Assembly: GCF_001693385.1 (NCBI RefSeq)
Contig: NZ_CP016428.1
Coordinates: 8,258,774 to 8,322,773 of the forward strand
DNA length: 64,000 bases
Direction of reading: 5' to 3'
Source of the DNA: Bradyrhizobium icense
GTDB taxonomy: Bacteria; Pseudomonadota; Alphaproteobacteria; Rhizobiales; Xanthobacteraceae
Part shown: in pieces, positions 46,388 through 55,255 of the stretch
How positions within the stretch are numbered: the stretch's first letter is position 1
Layout: every line of letters begins with the position of its first letter
The notes under the pieces: model-generated
Seen by the model: the letters and a program-made list of their open reading frames with translations, nothing else
Databases searched by the model: none
What the model was told of the DNA's origin: nothing
Made by a program: the position numbers and the translations under genes

Positions 46388-46957
46388 ATGAAAAGCAACA
46401 CCATTTCAATCACTTATCAGACAGGCGCGCGTGATCGGCCCCTGGCGGCAATTCGGGTGTACCGAGCGGCCGGCGACCCCAGCCGGGGCTGGCTGACGGC
46501 AGACGGCTGGACCGTACCGGTGGCGCTTGGCCGCGGCGGCATCCTCGCCAACAAGCGGGAGGGCGACGGTGGCACCCCGCGGGGCATTTATCATCCGCTG
46601 CAATTGTGGTGGCGCGCCGATCGCCATCCCAGGCCGCGGACCTATCTGCCGATCCGGCCGATCCGGCCCGAGGATGCCTGGTGCGAGGACCCGCAGAACC
46701 GCCGTTATAATCAGCCAATCCGTCTGGTCCAGGATCAGCCCGGCGACCGGCTGACGCGCGACGATCATCTCTACGACTTCATCGTCGAAATCGATCACAA
46801 CAGCGCGCCACGGATTGCCGGCCGTGGCAGCGCCGTGTTCCTGCATCTGGCGCGTCCCAATTTCTCCCCCACCGCGGGATGCGTCTCGATGACGAAATCC
46901 GCCATGCTGCGGCTGCTGCGGCGGATGGGACCGCAGACGAAAATCATGATCGGCTGA
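46388..46957 (+). CDS. L,D-transpeptidase family protein (YkuD-like), second copy
   Basis: 189 aa from the ATG at 46388; the frame opens 12 bases earlier with TTG. There is no signal peptide. GRGGILANKREGDGGTPRGIYHP is the start of the catalytic domain; the active-site region is VFLHLARPNFSPTAGCVSM with His and Cys. This is the rhizobial L,D-transpeptidase catalytic-domain family, which lacks the classical HGT..SxGCIR form. Without an export signal its location is uncertain. Divergent from the CenR-like regulator by 268 bp, so the two may share control. Confidence 0.88.
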   Translation: MKSNTISITYQTGARDRPLAAIRVYRAAGDPSRGWLTADGWTVPVALGRGGILANKREGDGGTPRGIYHPLQLWWRADRHPRPRTYLPIRPIRPEDAWCEDPQNRRYNQPIRLVQDQPGDRLTRDDHLYDFIVEIDHNSAPRIAGRGSAVFLHLARPNFSPTAGCVSMTKSAMLRLLRRMGPQTKIMIG

Positions 46958-46971
46958 TGGGGAATCAAACA

Positions 46972-47757
46972 ATGCTCGACAGGAAGGCAATAACGGCCGC
47001 GTCGAAGACCCTGCACGACCACTGGCGCGCGGGCACCAAATTTTCCGGCCTCGATGAATCGCTGCGGCCGCGCGACCGCATTGAGGCCTACGCGATCCAG
47101 GCGGGAATCGAAAAGTACTCGTCCGATAGTTTATTCGGCTGGAAGATCGCGGCAACCAGCGAGGCCGGACAAAAGCACATCAACGTCGACGGGCCGATGG
47201 CCGGGCGCATTCTGGCCGAGACCATCATCCCCGACGGCGGAACGGCTTCGATGGCAGGCAACGAAATGCGCGTCGCCGAACCCGAATTCGCCTTTCGCAT
47301 GCGCGTGGATCTGCCGACGCGCTCCACTCCCTATACAATGCAGCAGGTTCTCGATGCAGTCGACACGCTGCATCCGGCCATTGAAATTCCGGATTCGCGG
47401 TTTGCCGATTTCGTCAGTGCCGGCGCCGAACAGATCATCGCCGACAATGCCTGCGCGCATCTGTTCGTGCTCGGGCCTGCCGCAACAGTCGATTGGCGTT
47501 CAATGGACCTCGTCGAGGAACGGCCCGTCATCACGATGCGCGGCGATAAATTCATTGGCCACGGCAAGAACGTGTTGGGCGACCCACGAGCTGCACTGAC
47601 CTGGCTCGCCAACGAACTGCGCCAGCTTGGCGTGACATTGAAAGCCGGCCGCGTCGTCACCACCGGCACCTGCCATCCACCGCTGCCGATTCAATCCGGC
47701 GATTTCTGCGCCGTCGATTTTGGTCCGCTCGGAAAGGTGTCGGTGGGGTTCGAATAA
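46972..47757 (+). CDS. 2-keto-4-pentenoate hydratase/fumarylacetoacetate hydrolase family (MhpD-like)
   Basis: 261 aa. Features of the hydratase group are RDRIEAYAIQAGIEKYSSD, LFGWKIAATSEAGQKHINVD, EPEFAFRMRVDLP (the metal-binding Glu-x-Glu) and IEIPDSRFADF with Asp, and GHGKNVLGDPRAALTWLANEL, the MhpD signature. These enzymes hydrate dienoates in meta-cleavage pathways. No other aromatic catabolic genes are adjacent, so the substrate is unknown. The ATG at 46972 has GGGGA 9 bases upstream; another ATG at 46957 overlaps the previous stop. Confidence 0.88.
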   Translation: MLDRKAITAASKTLHDHWRAGTKFSGLDESLRPRDRIEAYAIQAGIEKYSSDSLFGWKIAATSEAGQKHINVDGPMAGRILAETIIPDGGTASMAGNEMRVAEPEFAFRMRVDLPTRSTPYTMQQVLDAVDTLHPAIEIPDSRFADFVSAGAEQIIADNACAHLFVLGPAATVDWRSMDLVEERPVITMRGDKFIGHGKNVLGDPRAALTWLANELRQLGVTLKAGRVVTTGTCHPPLPIQSGDFCAVDFGPLGKVSVGFE

Positions 47758-47776
47758 GTGTTGCTCACAGTCAGTG

Positions 47777-47800
47777 TCGTCTCTGCGAACGCAGGGACGA
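47777..47800. repeat. Single REP-like hairpin unit
   Basis: TCGTCTCTGCG (47777-47787) pairs with CGCAGGGACGA (47790-47800), 10 of 11 bases. Same family as 23151-23178. It lies between convergent hydratase and yggS genes. Confidence 0.7.
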
Positions 47801-47812
47801 CGGCACAGACTT

Positions 47813-48490
47813 CTATCGCGCGCCAAAAATCGCCGAGCCGACGCGCACATGCGTCGCACCCATCTGGATCGCGACGGCAAAATCGGCGCTCATGCCCATC
47901 GACAGATTTTTCAGCCCGTTGCGCGCGGCGATCTTGGCCGTCAACGCGAAATGCGGCGCCGGCGCCTCGTTGACCGGTGGAATGCACATCAAGCCGGAAA
48001 TGACCAGACCGTATTTATCGCGGCAGCTCGCAATGAAGGCATCTGCATCGCCGGGCGAGATGCCGGCCTTCTGCGGCTCCTCGCCAGTGTTGATCTGAAC
48101 GAACAATTCTGGACGCTTGTTCTGCGAATTGATTTCCTTGGCGAGCGCTTGGCAGATGCTGGGACGGTCGACCGAATGGATAGCGTCGAACAGCGCTACG
48201 GCCTCCTTCGCCTTGTTGGATTGCAGCGGTCCGATGAGATGCAACGCAGTTCCGGGATAGGCCGAGACCAGCGCCGGCCATTTCGCTTTGGCCTCCTGCA
48301 CACGGTTTTCGCCGAACACGCGGTGCCCGGCATCGAGGACGGGCGAAATGGCTGCGGCATCGAATGTCTTCGATACCGCGATCAGCATCACCGATGCGCG
48401 CTCACGGCGCGCCTCCTTGCAGGCGCGCGCGATGTCTTGCTCCACCTCAGCAAGGCCGTTTGGTAAAGACTTGGTTAGCGGTGTCGGCAT
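47813..48490 (-). CDS. Pyridoxal phosphate homeostasis protein (YggS/PLPBP)
   Basis: 225 aa single-domain PLP barrel: LIAVSKTFDAAAI with the PLP Lys (about 40), FGENRVQEAKAKW, HLIGPLQSNKAKEAV, HSVDRPSICQALAKE, QINTGEEPQKAGI, LSMGMSADFAVAIQMGATHVRVGSAIFG. Binds PLP without a known reaction and balances vitamin B6 and amino/keto acid pools. Lies convergent with the hydratase and divergent from the diguanylate cyclase. Confidence 0.95.
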   Translation of the reverse strand: MPTPLTKSLPNGLAEVEQDIARACKEARRERASVMLIAVSKTFDAAAISPVLDAGHRVFGENRVQEAKAKWPALVSAYPGTALHLIGPLQSNKAKEAVALFDAIHSVDRPSICQALAKEINSQNKRPELFVQINTGEEPQKAGISPGDADAFIASCRDKYGLVISGLMCIPPVNEAPAPHFALTAKIAARNGLKNLSMGMSADFAVAIQMGATHVRVGSAIFGAR

Positions 48491-48607
48491 CTCTCTCGCG
48501 TCATGTCCTGATTTCGGTCAGAAATTTTACGGCATTTCCTCGAATTTTACCAAGTTCGGGAAAGGCTTTTTGAACCCTTCACTCTACCTTGCGGTGTGGG
48601 GGGCAGG

Positions 48608-50299
48608 ATGGCTGGCGTTACTTTCAACCGCAACCGGGTCAAACTCAAGAAGCTTCTCGGAATCCGGGCGCGGCTTGCGCTGCTCGCCGTGATGCTGGTA
48701 GCGCCCTTGATGCTGGAACGGGTCCGTTCGCTCGAAGACGCGCGCGCCAAGCAGATCGCGATGGCTTCGGAGGAATACGCCAGCATCACGCTGCACACTG
48801 CGGAGACCCAGCGCGAGGTCGTCTCCTCGGTCGAAACGATGCTGAAATCGGCCGCCTATATCCGCGCATCCAGCGGCATCGGGCGCAGTTGCGAAATCCT
48901 GCGCGCCAGCCTGCCGACCAACCTGCCCTGGATTCGCAGCATCATGATCGTCAGCAGGGAAGGCGTGGTGCAATGCTCGACGCTGAACATGCTGGTCGGG
49001 CTCGACATCGGCGACCGCGAATATTTCAGGAAGGCGCAGCAAAGCCGCGGCTTCGTTTTCAGCGACTATCTGTTCGCCAGAATGACCAACAAACCGATTC
49101 TGATGGCGGCCTATCCGGTCGCCGCGATCAATCCGGAAGAAGATGCCGTGGTGGTCGCCGGCATCAACCTCGACTGGATGTCGAAGATCATGGCCAAGTT
49201 TGACGGACGGCCGGGCATTTCGGCGCTGCTGGTCGACGGCGCCGGCGTCGTGCTGGCCGCGCCGGCGGACGAGGCCGGCATGATCGGCAAGCCGCTCAAC
49301 AACGTGCCGCTGCTGACGGCCATCGCCCACAAGGCGCTCGTTTCCGACACCCCACGGGGTTCGCTTTCCTTTACCGCAGCCGACGGATCGCAACGCGCGA
49401 TCAGTTTCGCGCGCATTCCCGGCACGCAATCGCGCCTGATCGTCAGCATCGACGAAGCCAAAATCACGGCGGCGATCAATGGTGAAATCCGCACCGCCTA
49501 TCTGCAGCTCGGACTGGTCTGCCTGTTCGTGCTGCTCGGCGCGCTGATCGGCGCAGAGAAGCTCATCATCAACCCGATCGAAGTCATGACCGGCATGGCC
49601 AGACGGTTCGGCGAAGGCGACTGGTCGGCCCGCGTCTCGCACAGCCGCCTGCCGTCGGAATTCATGCCGCTGGCCCGCGCCTTCAATGCGATGGCGGCGC
49701 AGCTCAGCCAGCGCGAGCGCGAGCTCGTTGCCACCAACGACCGGCTCACCGTGATGGCCTCGATCGACATGCTCTCCGGCCTCGCCAACCGGCGCGGCTT
49801 CCAGAGCCGGCTCGATTTCGAATGGATGAAGGCGCAGCAGTATCATAGCGAGCTGTCGCTGCTGATGATCGACGTCGATCATTTCAAGCTCTACAACGAC
49901 ACCTATGGCCACCCGGAGGGCGACGCCTGCCTCACCCGGATCGGCGAAGCGCTGGCCGGCATCGCCGCCGACACGCTAGGCTTTGCCGGCCGCTATGGCG
50001 GCGAGGAGTTCTGCCTGCTGCTGCCGAATACCAGACCGCAAAAAGCGTTGGAGATCGGCGAGACCGTGCGCGCCACCGTTCAGGGCCTGGCCCTGCCCCA
50101 CATCACCTCCAGCCACAAGACGGTCACCGTCAGCATTGGCGTCGCCGCGACTCTTCCGAACGACGCCCAAACCCCCGGCGACCTGATCGAGGCCGCGGAC
50201 GCCGCCCTCTACGCCGCCAAACACCGCGGGCGAAATACCGTGGTCGAGCACGGCTTTGCCAAGCTGGTGGACGAGGCAGGGATCGCGATGGCGGGGTGA
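48608..50299 (+). CDS. Diguanylate cyclase with periplasmic Cache sensor and HAMP
   Basis: 563 aa from the ATG at 48608; a GTG 12 bases earlier is an alternative. One helix at about 15-35, a periplasmic sensor (about 40-290, double-Cache type: VSSVETMLKSAAYIR, GDREYFRKAQQSRGFVFSDY, DKPILMAAYPV-like) and a second helix (about 302-320, LQLGLVCLFVLLGALIG). A HAMP domain and the GGDEF domain follow: MLSGLANRRGF, DVDHFKLYNDTYGHPEGD and the active site RYGGEEF. The usual RxxD inhibitory site is absent before GGEEF, so product feedback may be missing. It should make c-di-GMP in response to an unknown ligand. Confidence 0.92.
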   Translation: MAGVTFNRNRVKLKKLLGIRARLALLAVMLVAPLMLERVRSLEDARAKQIAMASEEYASITLHTAETQREVVSSVETMLKSAAYIRASSGIGRSCEILRASLPTNLPWIRSIMIVSREGVVQCSTLNMLVGLDIGDREYFRKAQQSRGFVFSDYLFARMTNKPILMAAYPVAAINPEEDAVVVAGINLDWMSKIMAKFDGRPGISALLVDGAGVVLAAPADEAGMIGKPLNNVPLLTAIAHKALVSDTPRGSLSFTAADGSQRAISFARIPGTQSRLIVSIDEAKITAAINGEIRTAYLQLGLVCLFVLLGALIGAEKLIINPIEVMTGMARRFGEGDWSARVSHSRLPSEFMPLARAFNAMAAQLSQRERELVATNDRLTVMASIDMLSGLANRRGFQSRLDFEWMKAQQYHSELSLLMIDVDHFKLYNDTYGHPEGDACLTRIGEALAGIAADTLGFAGRYGGEEFCLLLPNTRPQKALEIGETVRATVQGLALPHITSSHKTVTVSIGVAATLPNDAQTPGDLIEAADAALYAAKHRGRNTVVEHGFAKLVDEAGIAMAG

Positions 50300-50430
50300 G
50301 CTGATGTTCCACGCCATCAGCTAAAACGCCCCTTCCCGCCGTCCCAACCCGTTGACCCCGCAGCCGCTTCTGTGGCCTAGTCCGCCGTCCTTTGGACAGG
50401 ACCCGAATCCACAAAAGCCCTTAAGATTCC

Positions 50431-53055
50431 ATGACCTCCGAACGTTACAACGCCCGTGATTCCGAGCCGCGCTGGCAGCGCCAATGGGACGAAGAGGCGA
50501 TCTTCGCCTCGAAGAACGACGATTCCAGGCCGAAATACTACGTGCTCGAGATGTTCCCCTACCCGTCCGGGCGCATCCATATCGGGCATGTCCGGAACTA
50601 CACGCTGGGCGACGTGCTGGCGCGCTTCATGCGCGCCAAGGGCTTCAACGTGCTGCACCCGATGGGCTGGGATGCATTCGGGCTGCCCGCCGAAAACGCG
50701 GCGATCGAACGCAAGGTCGCGCCCAAGGCCTGGACCTACGACAACATCGCCACGATGAAGAAGCAGTTGCGCTCGATCGGGCTGTCGCTCGACTGGTCGC
50801 GCGAGTTCGCGACCTGCGATCCCGCCTATTACAAGCATCAGCAGAAGATGTTTTTGGATTTCTTGCGCGCCGGCCTCGCCGAGCGCGAGAAGCGCAAGAT
50901 CAACTGGGATCCCGTCGACATGACCGTGCTTGCCAACGAGCAGGTGATCGACGGCCGCGGCTGGCGCTCCGGCGCCGTCGTCGAGCAGCGCGAGATGAAC
51001 CAGTGGGTCTTCAAGATTACGAAGTACTCGCAGGAACTGCTGGACGCGCTTGATAGCCTGGACCGCTGGCCGGACAAGGTGCGGCTGATGCAACGCAACT
51101 GGATCGGCCGCTCCGAGGGCTTGCTGATCCGCTTCTTGCTCGATTCTGCGACGACGCCCGCCGGTGAGTCCGAGCTGAAGATTTTCACCACGCGCCCCGA
51201 CACGCTGTTCGGTGCAAAATTCATGGCGATCTCGGCCGATCATCCGCTGGCACAGGCGGCTGCCGCGAAGAATCCACAGCTCGCCGAGTTCATCGCCGAG
51301 GTGAAGCGGATCGGCACCGCGCAGGAAATCATCGATACCGCCGAGAAGCAGGGCTTTGATACCGGCATCAAGGCCATCCACCCGTTCGATCCGAACTGGA
51401 AGCTGCCAGTCTATGTCGCGAACTTCGTGCTGATGGAATACGGCACGGGCGCCATCTTCGGCTGCCCCGCGCACGACCAGCGCGACCTCGACTTCGTCAA
51501 CAAATACAATCTCGGCAATACGCCGGTCGTGTGCCCGGAAGGGCAGGACCCGAAAAGCTTCGTCATATCGGACACCGCCTATGACGGCGACGGCCGCATG
51601 ATCAATTCCCGCTTCCTCGACGGCATGACCATCGAGCAGGCCAAGGAAGAAGTTGCGAAGCGATTGGAGAGTGAAGTTCGTGGCAACGCGCCCATCGGCG
51701 AGCGGCAAGTAAACTTCCGTCTGCGCGACTGGGGCATCTCGCGCCAGCGCTATTGGGGCTGCCCGATCCCGGTGATCCATTGTCCGAAATGCGACGTGGT
51801 GCCGGTGCCCGACGATCAATTGCCGGTGACGCTGCCGGAGGACGTCACCTTCGACAAGCCCGGCAATGCGCTCGACCATCATCCGACCTGGAAGCACGTC
51901 ACCTGCCCGAAATGCGGCGGCAAGGCGCAGCGTGAAACCGACACCATGGACACCTTCGTGGATTCGTCCTGGTATTTTGCGCGCTTCACCGATCCCTGGA
52001 ACGAGAGGTCGCCGACCACGCCTGACGTCGCCGACCGGATGATGCCGGTCGACCAGTATATCGGCGGCGTCGAGCACGCGATCCTGCATCTGCTCTATAG
52101 CCGCTTCTTTACCCGTGCGATGAAGGCCACCGGCCACATCAGCATGGACGAGCCGTTCGCCGGCATGTTCACGCAGGGCATGGTGGTGCACGAGACCTAC
52201 CAGAAGGCCGATGGCACCTACGTGACGCCGGCCGAGGTGAAGGTCGAGACCGGCGGCAATGGCCGCCGGGCCACGCTGCTCGACGGCGGCGAAGAGGTCA
52301 CGATCGGCGCCATCGAGAAGATGTCGAAGTCGAAGAAGAATACGGTCGACCCCGACGACATCATCGCAACCTACGGCGCCGACGTCGCGCGCTGGTTCAT
52401 GCTGTCGGACTCACCGCCGGATCGCGACGTGATCTGGAGCGACGAGCGCGTGCAGGGTGCCTCACGCTTCGTGCAGCGGCTGTGGCGGCTGGTGAATGAA
52501 TCGGCCGAAATCGCCAAGATAGCCCCGGCCGCGCGGCCGGCCTCGTTCGGGGCGGATGCGCTTGGCTTGCGCAAGGCTGCCCATGGCGCGCTGGACAAGG
52601 TGTCGTCCGGAATCGAGCGGCTGCATTTCAATGTCTGCCTTGCCCATATCCGCGAATTCACCAATGTGCTGGCCGAAGTGCTGGGCCGTGAGGGCAAACC
52701 GGCGCCGGACCTGGCTTGGGCAGTCCGCGAGGCTGCAATCATCCTGGTTCAATTGTTCGCGCCGATGATGCCGCATCTGGCCGAGGAGTGCTGGCAGGTT
52801 CTGGGGCAGTCGGGGCTGATTTCGGAGGCCAGCTGGCCGCAAATCGAACGCGATTTGCTGGTTGAAGACACCGTGACGCTGGTGGTCCAGGTCAACGGCA
52901 AGAAGCGGGGTGATGTTACCGTGCCACGGGTCGCCCAAAATCCGGAAATTGAGGCTGCCGTTTTGGCGCTCGATGCGGTAAAACTCGCCCTCGGCGGCAA
53001 GACCGTCCGCAAGGTAATCGTAGTTCCCATGAGGATCGTGAATGTCGTTGGCTAG
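50431..53055 (+). CDS. leuS: Leucyl-tRNA synthetase
   Basis: 874 aa. Class I motifs: [18 protein letters not shown] (HIGH), the CP1 editing domain with [15 protein letters not shown] and Asp of [18 protein letters not shown], the zinc-region [20 protein letters not shown] and [14 protein letters not shown] (KMSKS). The C-terminal anticodon and leucine-specific parts are complete ([11 protein letters not shown]). lptE overlaps the end by 14 bp and holA follows. Confidence 0.97.
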   Translation: MTSERYNARDSEPRWQRQWDEEAIFASKNDDSRPKYYVLEMFPYPSGRIHIGHVRNYTLGDVLARFMRAKGFNVLHPMGWDAFGLPAENAAIERKVAPKAWTYDNIATMKKQLRSIGLSLDWSREFATCDPAYYKHQQKMFLDFLRAGLAEREKRKINWDPVDMTVLANEQVIDGRGWRSGAVVEQREMNQWVFKITKYSQELLDALDSLDRWPDKVRLMQRNWIGRSEGLLIRFLLDSATTPAGESELKIFTTRPDTLFGAKFMAISADHPLAQAAAAKNPQLAEFIAEVKRIGTAQEIIDTAEKQGFDTGIKAIHPFDPNWKLPVYVANFVLMEYGTGAIFGCPAHDQRDLDFVNKYNLGNTPVVCPEGQDPKSFVISDTAYDGDGRMINSRFLDGMTIEQAKEEVAKRLESEVRGNAPIGERQVNFRLRDWGISRQRYWGCPIPVIHCPKCDVVPVPDDQLPVTLPEDVTFDKPGNALDHHPTWKHVTCPKCGGKAQRETDTMDTFVDSSWYFARFTDPWNERSPTTPDVADRMMPVDQYIGGVEHAILHLLYSRFFTRAMKATGHISMDEPFAGMFTQGMVVHETYQKADGTYVTPAEVKVETGGNGRRATLLDGGEEVTIGAIEKMSKSKKNTVDPDDIIATYGADVARWFMLSDSPPDRDVIWSDERVQGASRFVQRLWRLVNESAEIAKIAPAARPASFGADALGLRKAAHGALDKVSSGIERLHFNVCLAHIREFTNVLAEVLGREGKPAPDLAWAVREAAIILVQLFAPMMPHLAEECWQVLGQSGLISEASWPQIERDLLVEDTVTLVVQVNGKKRGDVTVPRVAQNPEIEAAVLALDAVKLALGGKTVRKVIVVPMRIVNVVG

Positions 53056-53593
53056 GACCCGGATCGCCGTTCGGCTCATCGCCGTCGCCGCTCTGGCGGC
53101 GCTCACGGCCGGCTGTTTCCAGCCGATGTATGCCGAACGTAACGACGGCAAGCCCGGCTTGCGCGAAAAGCTGATGGGAGTGGAAATCCCGCCGGTCGAT
53201 AAGCCGAATGCTTCCCGCGAAGCGAGGATCCAGGTGGAGATCCGCAACGCGCTGGCGTTCAAGCTCTATGGCAGTGCCACCGGCATGCCGCCGACCCACC
53301 GGCTGGTGCTGCGGTTCAACACCACCCGCTCTTCGCTGATACTCGACCCGGCCACCGCCCTGCCGTCGAGCGAAAACTACGGCATCGACGCGCAGTACAA
53401 TCTCATCGACCTCGCCACCAACAAGTCGGTCATGACGGGCACCACTTTCTCCCGCGTATCCTATGACGTCCCTGGACAGTTGCAGCGTTTCGCCCGCGCC
53501 CGCGCCTTCCGCGACGCCGAGGACCGCGCCGCCAACGAGATCGCGGAAAACATCCAGACCCGGCTCGCGTCCTACTTCTACGCCGGCACCTGA
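53042..53593 (+). CDS. lptE: LPS assembly lipoprotein LptE
   Basis: 183 aa. A lipoprotein signal with lipobox LTAGC (Cys25) is followed by FQPMYAERN, and the domain has [49 protein letters not shown] and [35 protein letters not shown]. LptE plugs the LptD barrel that inserts LPS into the outer membrane. The start lies within the last codons of leuS and the order leuS-lptE-holA is a conserved alphaproteobacterial one. Confidence 0.92.
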   Translation: MSLARTRIAVRLIAVAALAALTAGCFQPMYAERNDGKPGLREKLMGVEIPPVDKPNASREARIQVEIRNALAFKLYGSATGMPPTHRLVLRFNTTRSSLILDPATALPSSENYGIDAQYNLIDLATNKSVMTGTTFSRVSYDVPGQLQRFARARAFRDAEDRAANEIAENIQTRLASYFYAGT

Positions 53594-53598
53594 TGTCC

Positions 53599-53694
53599 CG
53601 TCATTCCGGGGCGTGCGATGCACGAACCTGGAATCTCGTTCCGACAATCTCCAGATTCCGGGTCTGCGGGCTTCGCCCGCGTCCCGGAATGACG
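53599..53694. repeat. CGTCATTCCGGGG-family palindrome between lptE and holA
   Basis: The left arm CGTCATTCCGGGGCG starts at 53599 and the right arm CCCGGAATGACG ends at 53694; an inner hairpin GCGGGCTTCGCCCGC is also present. It is the same family as the element at 32305-32397. The right arm contains the ATG at 53689, the probable holA start, so the repeat and the gene overlap. Confidence 0.88.
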
Positions 53695-54738
53695 AATGAA
53701 AGTCCGATCGTGGTCGCGCTCCGCGGAAAAGACATCGACGCTTTTCTCGCCCGGCCTGATGCCGGCCGCCCTATCATCCTGCTGTACGGCCCCGACGCCG
53801 GTCTCGTGCGCGAGCGCGCCGACGCGTTGATCTCGTCAGCGGTCGACGATCCCAACGACCCGTTTTCGCTGGTTCGGCTCGACGGCGACGAGCTGGCGGC
53901 CGAGCCGTCGCGGCTGGTCGATGAAGCCATGACGATCCCGATGTTCGGCGGCCGGCGCGCGATCCGTGTGCGCGCCGGGTCCCGCAGTTTTGCCAGCGGC
54001 GTCGATACGCTGGCCGATTCGCCGATCAAGGATTGCCGCATCGTGATCGAGGCCGGCGAGTTGCGGCCGGAATCGCCGCTGCGCAAGGCCTGCGAACGCG
54101 CCAAGACAGCGGTCGCCATCGCTTGCTATCCCGATACCGAGCGCGACCTTGCCAGATTGATCGACGAGGAATTACGGACTTCCAGTTTGCGCATCGCCGC
54201 GGATGCCCGCGCCGTGCTGATGTCGTTACTCGGCGGCGACCGCCAGGCTTCGCGCAATGAGCTGCGCAAGCTTGCGCTCTATTCCTATGGCAAGGGCGAG
54301 ATCGCGCTCGACGATGTCATGACCGTGGTGTCCGATGCGTCCGAGCTGAAACTCGACCCGATCGTCGATGGCGCGTTCGCCGGCAAGCCCGACCTGGTCG
54401 AAGGCGAGTTCGCAAAGGCGATGGTCGCCGGCACCTATCCTGGCATCATCATCTCCGCCGCGCAGCGCCAGGCTGCCTGGCTGCACAAATCGGCGCTCGC
54501 TGTCGCGGAGGGAACACCCGTCTCCACCTTGCTCGAAAGCGGCTATCCGCGCCTGCACTTTTCGCGAAAAGGCGCCGTCGAAATCGCCTTGCGCAATTTC
54601 AGCGCGGCGCGGCTCGCCACCATCATCGATCAACTCGGAACGGCAGCGCTCGACATGCGCAAGCAGGCGTCGCTGGCATCAGCGATTGCGCTGCGAACAT
54701 TGCTCTCGATCGCAGCCAACGCGAAGCGGCGGGGGTAG
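53689..54738 (+). CDS. holA: DNA polymerase III subunit delta
   Basis: 349 aa from the ATG at 53689. Homology begins at about VVALRGKDIDAFLARPD; a GTG at 53710 would give MVALRGKD, a start seen in relatives, and is a strong alternative. RPIILLYGPDAGLVRERADALI is the AAA+ clamp-opener motif, followed by FSLVRLDGDEL, MFGGRRAIRVRAGSR and the C-terminal helical collar LRKLALYSYGKGEIALDDV ... DMRKQASLASAIALRTLLSIA. Subunit delta opens the beta sliding clamp. Positioned after lptE with a repeat in between. Confidence 0.9.
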   Translation: MTNESPIVVALRGKDIDAFLARPDAGRPIILLYGPDAGLVRERADALISSAVDDPNDPFSLVRLDGDELAAEPSRLVDEAMTIPMFGGRRAIRVRAGSRSFASGVDTLADSPIKDCRIVIEAGELRPESPLRKACERAKTAVAIACYPDTERDLARLIDEELRTSSLRIAADARAVLMSLLGGDRQASRNELRKLALYSYGKGEIALDDVMTVVSDASELKLDPIVDGAFAGKPDLVEGEFAKAMVAGTYPGIIISAAQRQAAWLHKSALAVAEGTPVSTLLESGYPRLHFSRKGAVEIALRNFSAARLATIIDQLGTAALDMRKQASLASAIALRTLLSIAANAKRRG

Positions 54739-54739
54739 C

Positions 54740-55096
54740 ATGCCGGACGAGACAAGAGACGTCGTAACCCTCTGGCGTCCGGTAGGACCGGTCGAGTTGG
54801 AATTAATCCGAAACAGCGGAATGCGCGCGTTCCCACCACGGCTTCCTGATCAACCCATCTTCTATCCCGTGCTCTCGAAAGAATACGCCGTAAAGATCGC
54901 TCGCGACTGGAACGTCCCAGCCAGCGGCTCCGGCTACGTCACTCGTTTTGACGTCAGGCGGGACTTCCTGGAAAACTACCGCGTCCAAAAAGCCGGAGGC
55001 TCCGCTCATTTGGAGTATTGGATTCCGGCGGAGGAAATGACCGCCTTCAACGAAGCTATCGTGGGTGAGATCGAAGTCGTCGCCGAGTTTCCCTGA
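54740..55096 (+). CDS. Small conserved protein, annotated in relatives as ADP-ribosylation/crystallin J1-like
   Basis: 118 aa. LWRPVGPVELELIRNSGMRAFPPRLPDQPIFYPVLSKEYAVKIARDWNVPASGSGYVTRFDVRRDFLENY is the family pattern; a late LEYWIPAEEMTAFNEAIVGEIEVVAEF ends it. This family is common in soil proteobacteria with a crystallin-J1-like label but no proven activity. It starts 2 bp after the holA stop, in the same transcription direction, so it may be cotranscribed. Function unknown. Confidence 0.72.
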   Translation: MPDETRDVVTLWRPVGPVELELIRNSGMRAFPPRLPDQPIFYPVLSKEYAVKIARDWNVPASGSGYVTRFDVRRDFLENYRVQKAGGSAHLEYWIPAEEMTAFNEAIVGEIEVVAEFP

Positions 55097-55116
55097 CGCC
55101 GGGCTCTCTCCGCTCC

Positions 55117-55246
55117 CTCGCCCCGCTCTTGCGGGGAGAGGGTAGGGGTGAGGGGCTGCTTCCGCGAGTTCTGAACGACTTGAAACCTGTCCCCCCTCAC
55201 CCGGATCGCAAGAGCGATCCGACCTCTCCCCGCAAGCGGGGCGAGG
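55117..55246. repeat. Inverted pair of CTCTCCCCGC-family repeats
   Basis: Unit CCTCGCCCCGCTCTTGCGGGGAGAGG (part, 55117-55141) and unit CCTCTCCCCGCAAGCGGGGCGAGG (part, 55223-55246) are inverted copies of each other, each a hairpin; the bases GGGTGAGGGG next to each are also shared. The element fills the gap between convergent genes at the parB end and probably acts as a terminator. Confidence 0.75.
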
Positions 55247-55255
55247 TTAAGAAGA

